Notes: generated by a model from the sequence alone, not told the origin. A stretch of DNA of 64,000 nt from Vulcanisaeta moutnovskia 768-28 (GCF_000190315.1 NC_015151.1:2148509-2212508); one strand, 5' to 3'; positions 1-9,263 are shown, counted from the stretch's first letter. Translations and numbers: made by a program.

Positions 1-211
1 TGCCTTCTCTGGGAACGTAAATCCTAACCGGTATCTTAGCTTCTGTACCTGGTATCGTTATATCATATACCTTGTAGATGGATCTTCTTGATTGCGATGC
101 GAAGAATGCCCTAAACATTTTCCTGAACTCACTAAGGGGTATTTTCGTCATTTGTGGCATTACCTTGTTCAGCTCCTCAAGGACTCTCCCAACCGCGGGA
201 TCCAAAGGCAC
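1..211 (-). CDS. HSL-family alpha/beta-hydrolase (esterase/lipase), N-terminal part only
   Basis: The gene runs off the left edge; only the first 70 codons are present. From a GTG at 211 the protein begins V-PLDP and continues to a segment PGTEAKIPVRIYVPREG. This matches the N-terminal cap and first strands of archaeal hormone-sensitive-lipase-type carboxylesterases, which usually begin M-PLDP and carry a P-x-R-x-Y-x-P strand. The catalytic Ser, Asp and His would lie outside the window. The frame is open for 12 more codons upstream to a TAG, but GTG is the only start that gives the usual family N-terminus. The family call rests on the short N-terminal match, so it is good but not certain. Confidence 0.7.
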   Translation of the reverse strand, partial: MPLDPAVGRVLEELNKVMPQMTKIPLSEFRKMFRAFFASQSRRSIYKVYDITIPGTEAKIPVRIYVPREG

Positions 212-271
212 ATTATCAATGTGTGCTGAAGCTCTAAAGTATTTGTTCTATATAGGTATTAAATTAACGTA

Positions 272-553
272 TTAATGCTTCCATCCCCACCTCCACCTAT
301 GTCTATGCCTAACTCCTTGTGGTGCCATTATTATAGACACCAGAGTGTTCGATGCGGCATCTGAATCAAGAACTATTACTGATCCATCTTCCCTCTGGAT
401 GAGCGCTGGACCACATGGTGTGCTTATCAGCACCCTTACGATGGACCCATCACTCAGCCCTAAATCCCTGAGCCTCTCACTACTCACCTTAACAATCTTA
501 ACTATTGAATTGTTAGGTACGCTATTTATTGATAAATAATCATTACTACTCAT
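272..553 (-). CDS. feoA: FeoA-domain protein with His/Arg/Trp-rich tail
   Basis: 93 residues. The core (about 8-75) has the SH3-like FeoA pattern: LRDLGLSDGSIVRVL, then PCGPALI and a final beta strand. FeoA proteins are small cytoplasmic partners of the ferrous-iron transporter FeoB. Its ATG overlaps the stop of feoB by 4 nt (ATGA, 550-553), so the two are translationally coupled with feoB first. The last 12 residues, RHRHRWRWGWKH, are unusual for FeoA: an alternating His/Arg and Trp/Arg tail that could bind metal or membrane (inference). Expression probably follows feoB, whose promoter region carries a twin palindrome. Confidence 0.85.
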   Translation of the reverse strand: MSSNDYLSINSVPNNSIVKIVKVSSERLRDLGLSDGSIVRVLISTPCGPALIQREDGSVIVLDSDAASNTLVSIIMAPQGVRHRHRWRWGWKH

Positions 554-2538
554 AATGCAATCACCATGAATAGTGCCAGGTAATATGCGATGTATGCCAA
601 TGTCAACGCTAGTATGAATTGTAAAATGGTATTTATTATGGTGAGCTTTACACCAACAATTCTACTTTCGGTAATGAAAGTTGCGATGCATGGCGAATAG
701 AAAGTTACGAATACGATTAAGGCTACGGCAGACGGCAAGGTAATAAATGACTTAATGGCATAGGCAAGCCCTCCTTCCTCAACACCGTACAATAAAGCCA
801 ATGTGCTCAGCACAACCTCCTTGAATATATATCCATAAACAAGCGATGCGGAGACCTGCCAAGGTATACCAATGGGGCTTAACAATGGCGACATTGCACT
901 ACCTACTATTCCAAGCCAGGTCCGTTTAAGTAATACTGGATTCTTCAGGGCTGATGGACCTATTATACCACTTGGTCCAGTTATTGATAGGAGCCACATT
1001 ACTATTATGAACACTATTATTAAAACACCAGCCCTCAGTATGAATTCATACGTATAGTACCAAACCTTCTTAATGAAGGATTTATACAACGGTATTGTTA
1101 ATGGAGGCAATTCATAGGCATACGGTACACCTTTACCTATGAACCTGAGGCGTATTTTTGCGGTATTTGATATCATAATTACACCAATTAATGCTACAGC
1201 GTAGGGTAACACAACAATTAGGCCCATTAAATGTGGTATTACGGCAGCTGCTATTAAAGATATTATCACGAATCTAGCGGTACACGGTATGTACGGTATC
1301 ATGAGCGCTGTAAGTACCCTATCCCTAGTGCTTGGCATGGCCCTTGTAGCCGTTATAGCAGGTATGTTACAACCGGAACCAGCGATTAGGTATATTAAAC
1401 CCCTCGAAGGAATGCCAATCCTTCTCAACCACCTCTCTATTGGGAAGGAAATTCTTGTAATCAAGCCTGAATCCTCAATAAATGCTATAAGAAACGCTAC
1501 TCCAAAAACGTAAGGTATGAAGTCAATTAAGGTCGCAAGACCATTCCATACCCCATCTAGAAGTAGTGATCTTAAAATATCATTACCTACGTAATACTCA
1601 ACGAGACTACTGACAGGTAACGAGCCAAGGGCTGTTGATAGTAAATCTACAAGTGGTTCGAGGGCTAGGAATATGGTTTCGGCAATGGCAAATAGAATTA
1701 ATAACGACAGTAATGGTCCATATTTCGGATTTAGGAATAGCTCATCATACTTACTTATGGCTACCTTAGCACTTTTTATAACAAATTTATTAACAAGTAA
1801 TTTAACGGTTTTCCAACGCATCTCTGTCACATAATTATCTATATTAGGTATTTCCTTGCGCGCATTCTCGATTATCTGCCTTATGCCATCATTTATGAGA
1901 TCTCTCGTTATCGGATTACCACTCAGGATCTCTACGGCAAGCCCTCGTGATATCTTAAAGTTGTTAACCAAGGCATCTATGTACTTCTCAAGTCTATCGT
2001 AATTAACTAACTTTGCATTACCCAGCTCTATCTCATGGGCCTTCAGGACCATGTTTTTAATATCCCTTAATCCATAACCCTTAACAGCCACTGTAGGTAT
2101 TACGTGTATTCCCAGTACTTTCTCTAGACCATCAATATCATAGCGAATACCTTTCTTCATTGCTAAGTCCATCATATTAAGGGCTAAGATTGTCGGTTTA
2201 CTAAGTTCTAATACCTGGATCAATAGATAAAGTGTTTGTTCAGGGCTTAAGGCCGACCCGACGACGATAATGGCATCATAATCACCAAGAAGTAACTCCT
2301 TAGCCGCTACGGCTTCGTCGATCATGTCAGCCTTGAGACTATAAGTACCTGGTAGGTCTTTCATTATCACTCTTGTTCCTTTGACGCTATAGCTAACTTC
2401 GTTAATTGAGACGGTAGTGCCTGGGTAATTAGCCGTTCTAATGAAGGCTCCGCTGAGCCCACCAACTAGGGTGGACTTACCACTATTTGGGACTCCAGCA
2501 ACAATTACCTTAATGGTTTTATTCCGTAATGAGTACAT
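550..2538 (-). CDS. feoB: Ferrous iron transport protein B
   Basis: 662 residues. An N-terminal G domain carries G1 GVPNSGKS (15-22), G3 DLPG (61-64) and G4 NMMD (121-124). A helical linker follows, then the polytopic FeoB core from about residue 265 with the two Gate-type halves, including a GSGCNIPA motif in the membrane region. FeoB takes up Fe(II) across the cytoplasmic membrane, with GTP binding needed for transport. Length fits archaeal FeoB without a long C-terminal extension. feoA overlaps its stop. It is divergent from the transporter gene at 2650, and the 111-bp spacer holds two copies of a palindrome resembling DtxR-family metal boxes, so iron or manganese control is likely. Confidence 0.95.
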   Translation of the reverse strand: MYSLRNKTIKVIVAGVPNSGKSTLVGGLSGAFIRTANYPGTTVSINEVSYSVKGTRVIMKDLPGTYSLKADMIDEAVAAKELLLGDYDAIIVVGSALSPEQTLYLLIQVLELSKPTILALNMMDLAMKKGIRYDIDGLEKVLGIHVIPTVAVKGYGLRDIKNMVLKAHEIELGNAKLVNYDRLEKYIDALVNNFKISRGLAVEILSGNPITRDLINDGIRQIIENARKEIPNIDNYVTEMRWKTVKLLVNKFVIKSAKVAISKYDELFLNPKYGPLLSLLILFAIAETIFLALEPLVDLLSTALGSLPVSSLVEYYVGNDILRSLLLDGVWNGLATLIDFIPYVFGVAFLIAFIEDSGLITRISFPIERWLRRIGIPSRGLIYLIAGSGCNIPAITATRAMPSTRDRVLTALMIPYIPCTARFVIISLIAAAVIPHLMGLIVVLPYAVALIGVIMISNTAKIRLRFIGKGVPYAYELPPLTIPLYKSFIKKVWYYTYEFILRAGVLIIVFIIVMWLLSITGPSGIIGPSALKNPVLLKRTWLGIVGSAMSPLLSPIGIPWQVSASLVYGYIFKEVVLSTLALLYGVEEGGLAYAIKSFITLPSAVALIVFVTFYSPCIATFITESRIVGVKLTIINTILQFILALTLAYIAYYLALFMVIAL

Positions 2539-2594
2539 CTACAGCATTATCGTATAACTTTATACTATGTTAAAAATATTTCGCGTAACCTTAA

Positions 2595-2645
2595 TTAGGG
2601 TTACCCTAACAGTAAGGTTTATAAATTCTATTAGGGCTACCCTAA
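2595..2645. promoter_or_regulatory. Twin palindromic operator flanking a TATA box
   Basis: Two near-identical palindromes, TTAGGGTTACCCTAA (2595-2609) and TTAGGGCTACCCTAA (2631-2645), are centred 36 bp apart. A TATA box (TTTATAAATT, 2618-2627) lies between them and the transporter ATG is at 2650, so the second copy sits at the expected transcription start. The arms TTAGG/CCTAA resemble DtxR/IdeR/MDR1-type metal-regulator half-sites (established for those families). Binding by such a regulator is inferred; none is encoded in this window. Confidence 0.75.
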
Positions 2646-2649
2646 TGAT

Positions 2650-3411
2650 ATGCAAACACAAAAGCAAAGAACAAGCACTAAAGTATGGCTGTTAGCTGGT
2701 ATTATATCGACAGCCATAGTTATAGCAATATTATCAATGCCCGAGATACTTGAGCCGCTTGCTAAATATATCGTTAGATCAATGGGTCCTTATTGGTTAT
2801 TGGCGGTTTTAATTGTCGGTGTGATACATGGCTTGAAGCCTGATGAGCACACTTGGCCGATCACAGTATCCTACGGTCTAATGCAGAGAAGCATAAAAGG
2901 TGTTGTCGCCGCCGTTTCCGTGTTTGCTGGTGCCTTGACACTGGTGTGGACCTTAATGAGTGCTTTGGTTGGTGAGTTGATGGGTTTACTTAATACCTCG
3001 ATTCTTGATCCGTATGTCGACATAATTGTTGGATTAACAATGATAGGGGTCGCCGCATATTTGGTGTTTGGGAGGCATGGGAATAATCATAACATTAAGA
3101 CTGCGGATTACAAGTTGATATGGATACATGGCTTGGCAGCGGCATTTGGTGGTGATTTCTTCATTGTTTTGATATTAACTATTGCTATTGCTCCCATGAT
3201 TACGACCAGGTTATCATTCCTTGTCGGCTTCATGTTCGGGTTCGGTTCTTGGGTTGCTCAGACTATCATAGTGCTGGCCATTTATAAGGGCATTGTTAAG
3301 AGCGTTGGTGATTGGAGTGTCGTTGCTGATGCAGGTAGGATTGCCCTTGGGATGCTGGGCTTATTCATGATTGGTCTTGGTATTTACTCATTCTTTATTC
3401 CCAGTGACTAG
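2650..3411 (+). CDS. NicO/UreH-like metal transporter family membrane protein
   Basis: 253 residues with about six or seven hydrophobic segments. After the first membrane pair comes VIHGLKPDEH (about 57-66), which resembles the H-x-L-x-P-D-H signature of NicO/RcnA/UreH-type nickel-cobalt transporters, and a second histidine segment WIHGLAAAFGGD. A cytoplasmic loop has HGNNHN. The protein probably moves a divalent metal, but direction and metal cannot be read from sequence. The ATG at 2650 has no leader: the TATA box is at 2618-2627. It is divergent from feoAB and bracketed by the twin palindrome, which ties it to metal homeostasis. A distant rhomboid-like or other carrier is the alternative. 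Confidence 0.6.
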   Translation: MQTQKQRTSTKVWLLAGIISTAIVIAILSMPEILEPLAKYIVRSMGPYWLLAVLIVGVIHGLKPDEHTWPITVSYGLMQRSIKGVVAAVSVFAGALTLVWTLMSALVGELMGLLNTSILDPYVDIIVGLTMIGVAAYLVFGRHGNNHNIKTADYKLIWIHGLAAAFGGDFFIVLILTIAIAPMITTRLSFLVGFMFGFGSWVAQTIIVLAIYKGIVKSVGDWSVVADAGRIALGMLGLFMIGLGIYSFFIPSD

Positions 3412-3453
3412 GGGAAGCACTGTTTTTAAACAGGTGCTTGGCGCATCAATGCT

Positions 3454-4506
3454 GTGGTTACTACTGAAAGTATTAGGTTGAGGAGTTACTTGTTTAATTA
3501 TCCCGTCAATAGGCCTAGGAGGCTTAGGTCGAATGTCCTCATTAGGAATATGGTCGCTGAAACGATGCTTAGGCCCGATGACTTTGTAATGCCAATATTC
3601 GTTAGGGAGGATATTAACGAGCCGGAACCCATTAAGTCATTACCTGGGCAGTATAGGTGGCCGCTCAATGATAAAATACTTAATTTTGTCGATCAATTGA
3701 TTAATTCTGGCATTAAGTCAGTTATTTTGTTTGGCATACCTGAGCATAAGGATGAGTGGGGTAGTTCGGCATATGATGAGCATGGTATAATACAGAGGAC
3801 AATTAGGTTCTTGAAGGACTCCTTTGAGGATAAACTCATTGTAATGGCTGATGTATGTCTTTGTGAGTATACAGACCATGGTCATTGTGGCATTGTTAAG
3901 AGATTGTCCGATGGCAAGTATGTTGTGGATAATGATTCAACAATAGAGCTCTATGCAAAAACGGCCGTAACGTATGCGGAGTCTGGTGTTGATGTTGTTG
4001 CGCCGTCGGGTATGATGGATGGGCAGGTCAAGGCGATTAGGGAGGCCCTTGATAGGGCAGGTTTTAGTGATGTCATTATAATGGCCTATAGCGCCAAGTA
4101 CGCAAGTTCATTCTATGGTCCATTTAGGGAGGCCGCGGCTAGTGCCCCTAAGTTTGGCGATAGGCGTAGTTACCAGATGGACCCAAGGAACGCCCATGAG
4201 GCCCTTAAGGAGGTTGTCATGGACATTAACGAGGGCGCCGACATAGTCATGGTCAAACCGGCAATGCTCTTTCTCGACGTTATTAGGCTTGTTAAACAGA
4301 ATTTCCCAGAGATACCGCTGGCTGCTTATCAGGTAAGTGGTGAGTATGCAATGCTCAAGGCAGCCATAATGAATGGTTGGCTTGATGAGAAGAAGGCTAT
4401 TCTCGAGTCCTTAATTGCCATTAGGAGGGCTGGAGCAGATTTAATAATTACGTATTTTGCAAAGGATGTTGTTGCTTACCTTGATGAAATTGAGCGACTC
4501 TTTTAA
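3454..4506 (+). CDS. hemB: Delta-aminolevulinic acid dehydratase (porphobilinogen synthase)
   Basis: 350 residues. It condenses two 5-aminolevulinates to porphobilinogen in heme and siroheme synthesis. The two Schiff-base lysines are visible in [16 protein letters not shown] and in [10 protein letters not shown], and the zinc cysteines in [15 protein letters not shown]. Length is slightly above the usual 320-340 because of a short N-terminal extension. The start is GTG at 3454: TTTTTAAAC at 3422-3430 sits about 27 nt upstream, so a leaderless GTG start is preferred. It follows the metal transporter by 42 bp, with its own TATA box. Iron uptake genes and a heme synthesis gene side by side make sense functionally. 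Confidence 0.95.
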   Translation: MVTTESIRLRSYLFNYPVNRPRRLRSNVLIRNMVAETMLRPDDFVMPIFVREDINEPEPIKSLPGQYRWPLNDKILNFVDQLINSGIKSVILFGIPEHKDEWGSSAYDEHGIIQRTIRFLKDSFEDKLIVMADVCLCEYTDHGHCGIVKRLSDGKYVVDNDSTIELYAKTAVTYAESGVDVVAPSGMMDGQVKAIREALDRAGFSDVIIMAYSAKYASSFYGPFREAAASAPKFGDRRSYQMDPRNAHEALKEVVMDINEGADIVMVKPAMLFLDVIRLVKQNFPEIPLAAYQVSGEYAMLKAAIMNGWLDEKKAILESLIAIRRAGADLIITYFAKDVVAYLDEIERLF

Positions 4507-4606
4507 TCATTATTATTGTCTAAAAATAAATATTTATTCAATATACTTATTTTTATTCTAGAGAAAACAATATAAATTCCTCTTAATCACAACATGACGA
4601 CTGGCT

Positions 4607-5818
4607 ATGGACCTCAATCAATTCTTGTCGGATAGGTCAAAACTAATGAAAGCTTCTGAAATCAGGGAATTATTGAAGTGGGTTACTGAAAACGTGATAT
4701 CCTTTGGAGGTGGGATGCCTGATCCATCATCTTTCCCTGTTAAGGAAATAATAGAAATAACGAGAGATGTGCTATCCACAAAAGCTGAGAGGGCTCTTCA
4801 ATATGGAACAACAGGTGGCATTTTAGAATTGAGGGAGGAATTGATAAGGTTCATGAATAAGGAGGGGATTAAGATCGATAAACCTGAGAATATAATAATT
4901 ACAGTTGGTAGTCAGGAGGCACTTGATATAATTGGCAGGTTATTCATTAATCCAGGGGATTACATAATAACCGAGAGCCCCACGTACTTAGCTGCCTTAC
5001 AGGCTTTTAGGATTTATGGACCTAGGATAATCGGTATACCCATGGATAATGAGGGCATCAAAATAGATGCTCTCGAGGATACTATTAGGAAGATAATTGA
5101 TAATGGTACTAAGCCGAAGTTTATATACGTAGTGCCTACTGGGCAGAATCCAACGGGCATTACAATGAGTATGGAAAGGAGGAAGGCATTACTTAATATA
5201 GCCAGTAGGTATGACCTACTGATAATTGAAGATGACCCATATGGCTATATCTACTTTGGTGATGACCACCCACCAGCAAGGCTTAAGGCAATGGATAGTG
5301 AGGACAGGGTGATTTACTTATCTACATTTAGTAAGATAGCCGCACCTGGACTTAGGCTTGGTTGGGTCGCGGCAAGCAGTGAGGTAATTAGGTGGTTTGA
5401 ACTTGCTAAGCAGTCCATTGACCTGCACACATCAACACTTAATCAGTACATTGCTGTTGAATTATTAAGGAGAGGTATTATTGAGAGGAATATACCGAGA
5501 ATAAAGGAGATCTATAGGTCGAAGAGAGACCTAATGCTTCAAGCATTGAGTGAGTACATGCCTGATGGTGTCACTTGGACCAGGCCATCGGCTGGCATGT
5601 TCATTTGGTTAACAACACCTGAGAAGATTGATACTGGTGAAATGCTTGGCGTGGCTGTTAAGAAGTATGGCGTGGCTTACGTACCTGGTAAGTCATTTTA
5701 CCCAAGTGAGGATAGGCATAATGATATGAGACTCAACTTCACATACCCAACACCACAGCAGATCTTTGAGGGTATAAAGAGACTAGCATTAACCATTAGG
5801 GAGTACTTGTCTCAGTAG
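4607..5818 (+). CDS. PLP-dependent aminotransferase, class I/II (2-aminoadipate aminotransferase type)
   Basis: 403 residues, fold type I. Features seen: PSSFPVKE near the N-terminus, the YGTTGG segment, NPTG at about 181-184, IIEDDPYGYI (about 207-216) with the PLP-stacking Asp/Tyr, and the Schiff-base lysine K243 in STFSKIAAPGLRLGW. The N-terminal GGGMPDPSSFP is typical of the LysN/Kat2/AlaR-like subgroup that transaminates 2-aminoadipate, aromatic or branched substrates; the exact substrate cannot be told. It is monocistronic, with an AT-rich 100-bp region upstream. Confidence 0.9.
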   Translation: MDLNQFLSDRSKLMKASEIRELLKWVTENVISFGGGMPDPSSFPVKEIIEITRDVLSTKAERALQYGTTGGILELREELIRFMNKEGIKIDKPENIIITVGSQEALDIIGRLFINPGDYIITESPTYLAALQAFRIYGPRIIGIPMDNEGIKIDALEDTIRKIIDNGTKPKFIYVVPTGQNPTGITMSMERRKALLNIASRYDLLIIEDDPYGYIYFGDDHPPARLKAMDSEDRVIYLSTFSKIAAPGLRLGWVAASSEVIRWFELAKQSIDLHTSTLNQYIAVELLRRGIIERNIPRIKEIYRSKRDLMLQALSEYMPDGVTWTRPSAGMFIWLTTPEKIDTGEMLGVAVKKYGVAYVPGKSFYPSEDRHNDMRLNFTYPTPQQIFEGIKRLALTIREYLSQ

Positions 5819-5869
5819 TTTCAGTATTTTCTATGGGTTTTCATTTTGTTTCACGTGGAGTTCATCGTA

Positions 5870-5885
5870 ATTACCGCGAGGTAAT
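5870..5885. promoter_or_regulatory. Inverted repeat upstream of the HerA-like gene promoter
   Basis: ATTACC-GCGA-GGTAAT forms a perfect 6-bp inverted repeat with a 4-nt spacer. It ends about 14 bp before the TATA box CTTATAAGC (about 5898-5906), which itself is 26 nt before the ATG at 5928. The position fits an activator or regulator site, but it could be a chance hairpin. Confidence 0.3.
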
Positions 5886-5927
5886 ACTTCACGAATCCTT
5901 ATAAGCTACTTTATAACTCCTATCTTA

Positions 5928-7487
5928 ATGCAGAGAGGTGATTCTGAGGATAGCGCCATTGATAGGTTGGGCATTAATAAATTGGGCGATATATTAGGAA
6001 CTGTTGAGAGAAGCATTAATGAAAATAGTAGATTGATATTAACGATAAGTTCAAGACTTGGTCATAATGAACTGATTAGTAAGCTCTTCATTGGATCGTA
6101 CATAGTCGTTCTTGATTTCTCAACAAACAATGAGGTCTTGCTTAGAGTTAGTAAAGTCGAGAGTACTATCAACCCACCACTTTCAATAAGGGGTACAAAC
6201 TCAACATATATTAAGGTTATTAGTGACTTCGTTATTTCACGAATTAAGAATAACGGATCCTACAGATACACAACATTGCTTATAATACCTGTTAACGGCA
6301 GTTTAGTTATTTACCCAAGTGGTGATGTTATTAGGGAATTTATTGGACTAGTAGGTAATTTAATGTTCGGTAAGACAATGATTAATGGCTATGATATACC
6401 AATAATGCTTAATGAAAGTGTATTGAGTAAGGGATTATTAATAACGGGCCAGCCAGGTTGCGGTAAGTCATTCTTCATTAAAAAATTGATTAAGGGATTA
6501 CATTCAATAGGTGATTATGAAAACATAATAATACTTGATAGGACTGGTGAGTATCCAAAGGGCCTTATTGAGGATGGCATAGATGTCTCAGCATTAGTAC
6601 CACTGGATCTTATGAAGTTGAATAGGCCAATAGATATTGATGAGTTGAAGAAGTACATTGTTGATAAGTTACGTATTTTAGGCTTTCGGAGTAAGAGGGC
6701 TAGAATTACAATGAGCATGTCCAAGAATGATGGTATTGAATTTAACGTTGATTTCCAGAGGAAGGATTTTGGGAAGTTGAGTATTATGCCATTATCGATT
6801 AGGTTTAGGTGGTTCATTGAGAGAGCTATTAATTATTTAGATCCTGAGATTAAGTATGTCATTACTACGTTGATGATGGAAAATGAGAAGGCCCTTAATA
6901 CGGCTCAGAGTTTCATTAGCGTCATCAAGGATCCCGAACTACTTAATACTATCGGTCGATCACCAATAAATAAGGCCATTGATCTTGCGTATTCATTAAA
7001 GGATACTGGTTACTTTGATGCATTGGTAAATGTAGGCGGCGATAACATTGACATTTCTATCTTTAGTCCAATAAGGATATTGAAGAATAGGATTGCTGTA
7101 ATTGATCTTCATGAATTACCTGACTCATTAATGAATATATATGAGACCATACTCATTGAAGACATTACCAAGTGGTTCATGGGATCTAAGGATAATAGGG
7201 TTATTATGATTGTTGATAATGCTGAGGGTCTCATGAGCAATAAGGATCTATTGAATTCATTAATTAATAGCATGAGGATTGGCAGAACCCATGGTGTATT
7301 CTTCATAATTGCTACAAGGCTATTCTCACGGAAACTGTATAGGGAATTTGGAAACCTGGTTATTATGAGGATGAATAGTTCACTAAAGCTTAGTAATTGC
7401 CCTGAGGGTATGAACCTACTTAATAATGAGTTCATTCTCCTATCTCCGTGGTTAAACATTAACTGTATAAAGGGTTCAATAGCGTAA
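5928..7487 (+). CDS. HerA-like ATPase (DUF87/FtsK-HerA superfamily)
   Basis: 519 residues. The N-terminal ~150 residues look like a HerA-type beta-barrel region. The Walker A motif is GQPGCGKS (174-181). A helical insertion follows, then hydrophobic strand plus VDNAEG (about 427-432) in the Walker B place and an arginine-containing GRTHG (about 451-455) like the HerA trans-acting arginine. In HerA proteins the Walker B aspartate is followed by Glu; here it is Asn, so hydrolysis may be altered. HerA hexamers pump DNA for the NurA nuclease in end resection; the nurA gene of this window lies 55 kb away. This may be a HerA paralog rather than the canonical helicase. The MTHFR-like gene follows after 32 bp. 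Confidence 0.65.
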   Translation: MQRGDSEDSAIDRLGINKLGDILGTVERSINENSRLILTISSRLGHNELISKLFIGSYIVVLDFSTNNEVLLRVSKVESTINPPLSIRGTNSTYIKVISDFVISRIKNNGSYRYTTLLIIPVNGSLVIYPSGDVIREFIGLVGNLMFGKTMINGYDIPIMLNESVLSKGLLITGQPGCGKSFFIKKLIKGLHSIGDYENIIILDRTGEYPKGLIEDGIDVSALVPLDLMKLNRPIDIDELKKYIVDKLRILGFRSKRARITMSMSKNDGIEFNVDFQRKDFGKLSIMPLSIRFRWFIERAINYLDPEIKYVITTLMMENEKALNTAQSFISVIKDPELLNTIGRSPINKAIDLAYSLKDTGYFDALVNVGGDNIDISIFSPIRILKNRIAVIDLHELPDSLMNIYETILIEDITKWFMGSKDNRVIMIVDNAEGLMSNKDLLNSLINSMRIGRTHGVFFIIATRLFSRKLYREFGNLVIMRMNSSLKLSNCPEGMNLLNNEFILLSPWLNINCIKGSIA

Positions 7488-7519
7488 TTCTTAATTATAG
7501 TTATAATCACCACCTAGTA

Positions 7520-8260
7520 ATGGTAATAATAGCTGAATTACCGCCGTTAAGAAGGATTGATAACATAAATAATTACTTAGATATGGTGGGTAATATTGTT
7601 GATTATGTAACGCACGTAGACATACCTGACTCCACATTTGCAAATCCATCAGCCAATGCAGTACTTGTTGGGGCGTTAATTAAACGCAGGTATGGTAATG
7701 TTGAAGTTATGGCAAATGTCAGGGTGGCTGATCATAATAAGGTTGGGCTCGTGTCATTAATAATGGGTGGTCTAGCAAATGGTATTAAGGATTATTTATT
7801 AATGAGGGGGGATTTAGGACCTGGTGTTACTGCGGTTACTGATTTAACACCAATAAGTGCCATTGATTATTTAAGAGGCGTTGAACAAATAGATGATGCA
7901 AGGCTTGGAATCTCCATATCGAACTTTGATGAGGGTTACATAAAGGAGAGACTAAGTGCTAAACCTAACTTTGCTATGCTTCAATATACCTTATCAATGG
8001 ATGATTTAATAAGGGTTATTACGGTAAATAGGGAATTCAATGTTGATGTTTATCCTCCCTTATTAATAATTACTAATAAATCATCAAGGATAATAAGCAG
8101 AATACTTAATGCTGAAGTTCCAGTAAAGCAGGACCCAATAGATGATGCTGTTAAGAGAGCTCGTGAATTATTACAGTACTTCCCCGGTATTTACCTGTCA
8201 GCGCCTGGGGATTTTGACGCAGTAATAGAGACCGCTAAGGCATTGAGGAGGTACTTATGA
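7520..8260 (+). CDS. Methylenetetrahydrofolate reductase-like protein
   Basis: 246 residues, predicted cytoplasmic TIM barrel. It has the MTHFR-family pattern: an N-terminal E-x-P-P (AELPPLRR), a DIPDST segment on an early strand, MGGLANGIKDYLLMRGDLGPG with the usual glycine-rich GDxP-like loop, and a C-terminal helix. MTHFRs reduce a methylene-pterin to the methyl form using flavin. At 246 residues it is shorter than bacterial MetF (about 290), as often seen in archaea, which use modified pterins. Its 3' end overlaps the convergent Mrp gene by 6 bp. Confidence 0.7.
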   Translation: MVIIAELPPLRRIDNINNYLDMVGNIVDYVTHVDIPDSTFANPSANAVLVGALIKRRYGNVEVMANVRVADHNKVGLVSLIMGGLANGIKDYLLMRGDLGPGVTAVTDLTPISAIDYLRGVEQIDDARLGISISNFDEGYIKERLSAKPNFAMLQYTLSMDDLIRVITVNREFNVDVYPPLLIITNKSSRIISRILNAEVPVKQDPIDDAVKRARELLQYFPGIYLSAPGDFDAVIETAKALRRYL

Positions 8261-9208
8261 CTCTCCCTCGCCTTCCTCCTCGCCTGGCAATTTAAGCAAT
8301 GACTTTATTTGTTTCTTAGTTGGTGTCTCAGTCTTAGCTTCAAGCTTATCTTTATACATTGCTATTACTGTATCAACAATGCTAAATATAGCCCTAGCAG
8401 TATCTGAGGTGGAGTACTTCATTAGGAAGGGTTCACCTAAGTCATTTGATTCACCGATCCTTGGGTCAAGTGGTACCATGCCAAGGTACGGCACGCCATA
8501 CTTATCAGCCATTTCCTTACCAATTAATCTACCAAACACATAGTAAGTCTTACCAGATTCAGGACAATAGAAACAACACATGTTCTCAATTATGCCAACT
8601 ATCGGTATTTTCACCTTCCTTGAGAAATCAATAGCCTTCTGCACAATCCTCTTTGAGACATCACTTGGCGCAGTGACTATTATGCTACCTGTCATTTCAT
8701 TAGCAAGGGTTTGAGCTATTGTTAATGGAGCATCACCTGTGCCCGGCGGTAAATCTATGAATAACGCGTCTAAATCGCCCCAAAGAACACTACCCAGGAA
8801 GTCCTTAATGGCTCTATCAACTAATGGGCCCCTCCAAATTACGGCAGTATCTTCGGTTGGTAATAGGAAGTCCATGGAAACTACCTTTATGCCAAATGGG
8901 CCTTCGGCAGGTATTATCTTCTCATCCTCACTAAGGTAAAGGTTAGCACCAACTAGGCCGAGTAACTTTGGTACTGTTGGACCGTAAACATCAGCATCAA
9001 GCACACCAATCCTATAACCCCTCATTGCAAAACCCAGCGCTAGACTCGCAGTAACGAAGCTCTTACCAACACCACCCTTACCACTCATTATTGCAAATTT
9101 TGTTTTAATGGTCTTCATGGTTTGCGCAATTTCTCCAGTGTCTAATGGACCTGCCTTCTGCACGGATACCTTTATCTTACCCCCGCCTTGACTACCTTGT
9201 GATGACAT
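8255..9208 (-). CDS. Mrp/NBP35 family P-loop ATPase (Fe-S cluster carrier)
   Basis: 317 residues. The deviant Walker A GKGGVGKS (43-50) is followed by a switch region DADVYGPTVPK and DLPPGTGD, all diagnostic of Mrp/ApbC/NBP35 ATPases. Paired cysteines ENMCCFYCPES supply the bridging Fe-S cluster site used by these homodimeric carriers. They transfer Fe-S clusters to apoproteins in the cytoplasm. The C-terminal KLPGEEEGEGES tail is acidic. It is convergent with the MTHFR-like gene and lies 55 bp downstream of EF-2 on the same strand. Confidence 0.9.
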   Translation of the reverse strand: MSSQGSQGGGKIKVSVQKAGPLDTGEIAQTMKTIKTKFAIMSGKGGVGKSFVTASLALGFAMRGYRIGVLDADVYGPTVPKLLGLVGANLYLSEDEKIIPAEGPFGIKVVSMDFLLPTEDTAVIWRGPLVDRAIKDFLGSVLWGDLDALFIDLPPGTGDAPLTIAQTLANEMTGSIIVTAPSDVSKRIVQKAIDFSRKVKIPIVGIIENMCCFYCPESGKTYYVFGRLIGKEMADKYGVPYLGMVPLDPRIGESNDLGEPFLMKYSTSDTARAIFSIVDTVIAMYKDKLEAKTETPTKKQIKSLLKLPGEEEGEGES

Positions 9209-9263
9209 GTGTATTACAACTACACTTGATGTATTTAAAAATCAAACTCCTTAAGTTATTATT

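Noticed and set aside
78-275. 65-codon plus-strand frame at the left edge
   Set aside because: Antisense to the esterase N-terminus, which has clear family sequence; no coding character of its own.
7109-7513. 134-codon minus-strand frame inside the HerA-like gene
   Set aside because: Antisense of the Walker B half; the plus-strand protein has conserved motifs.
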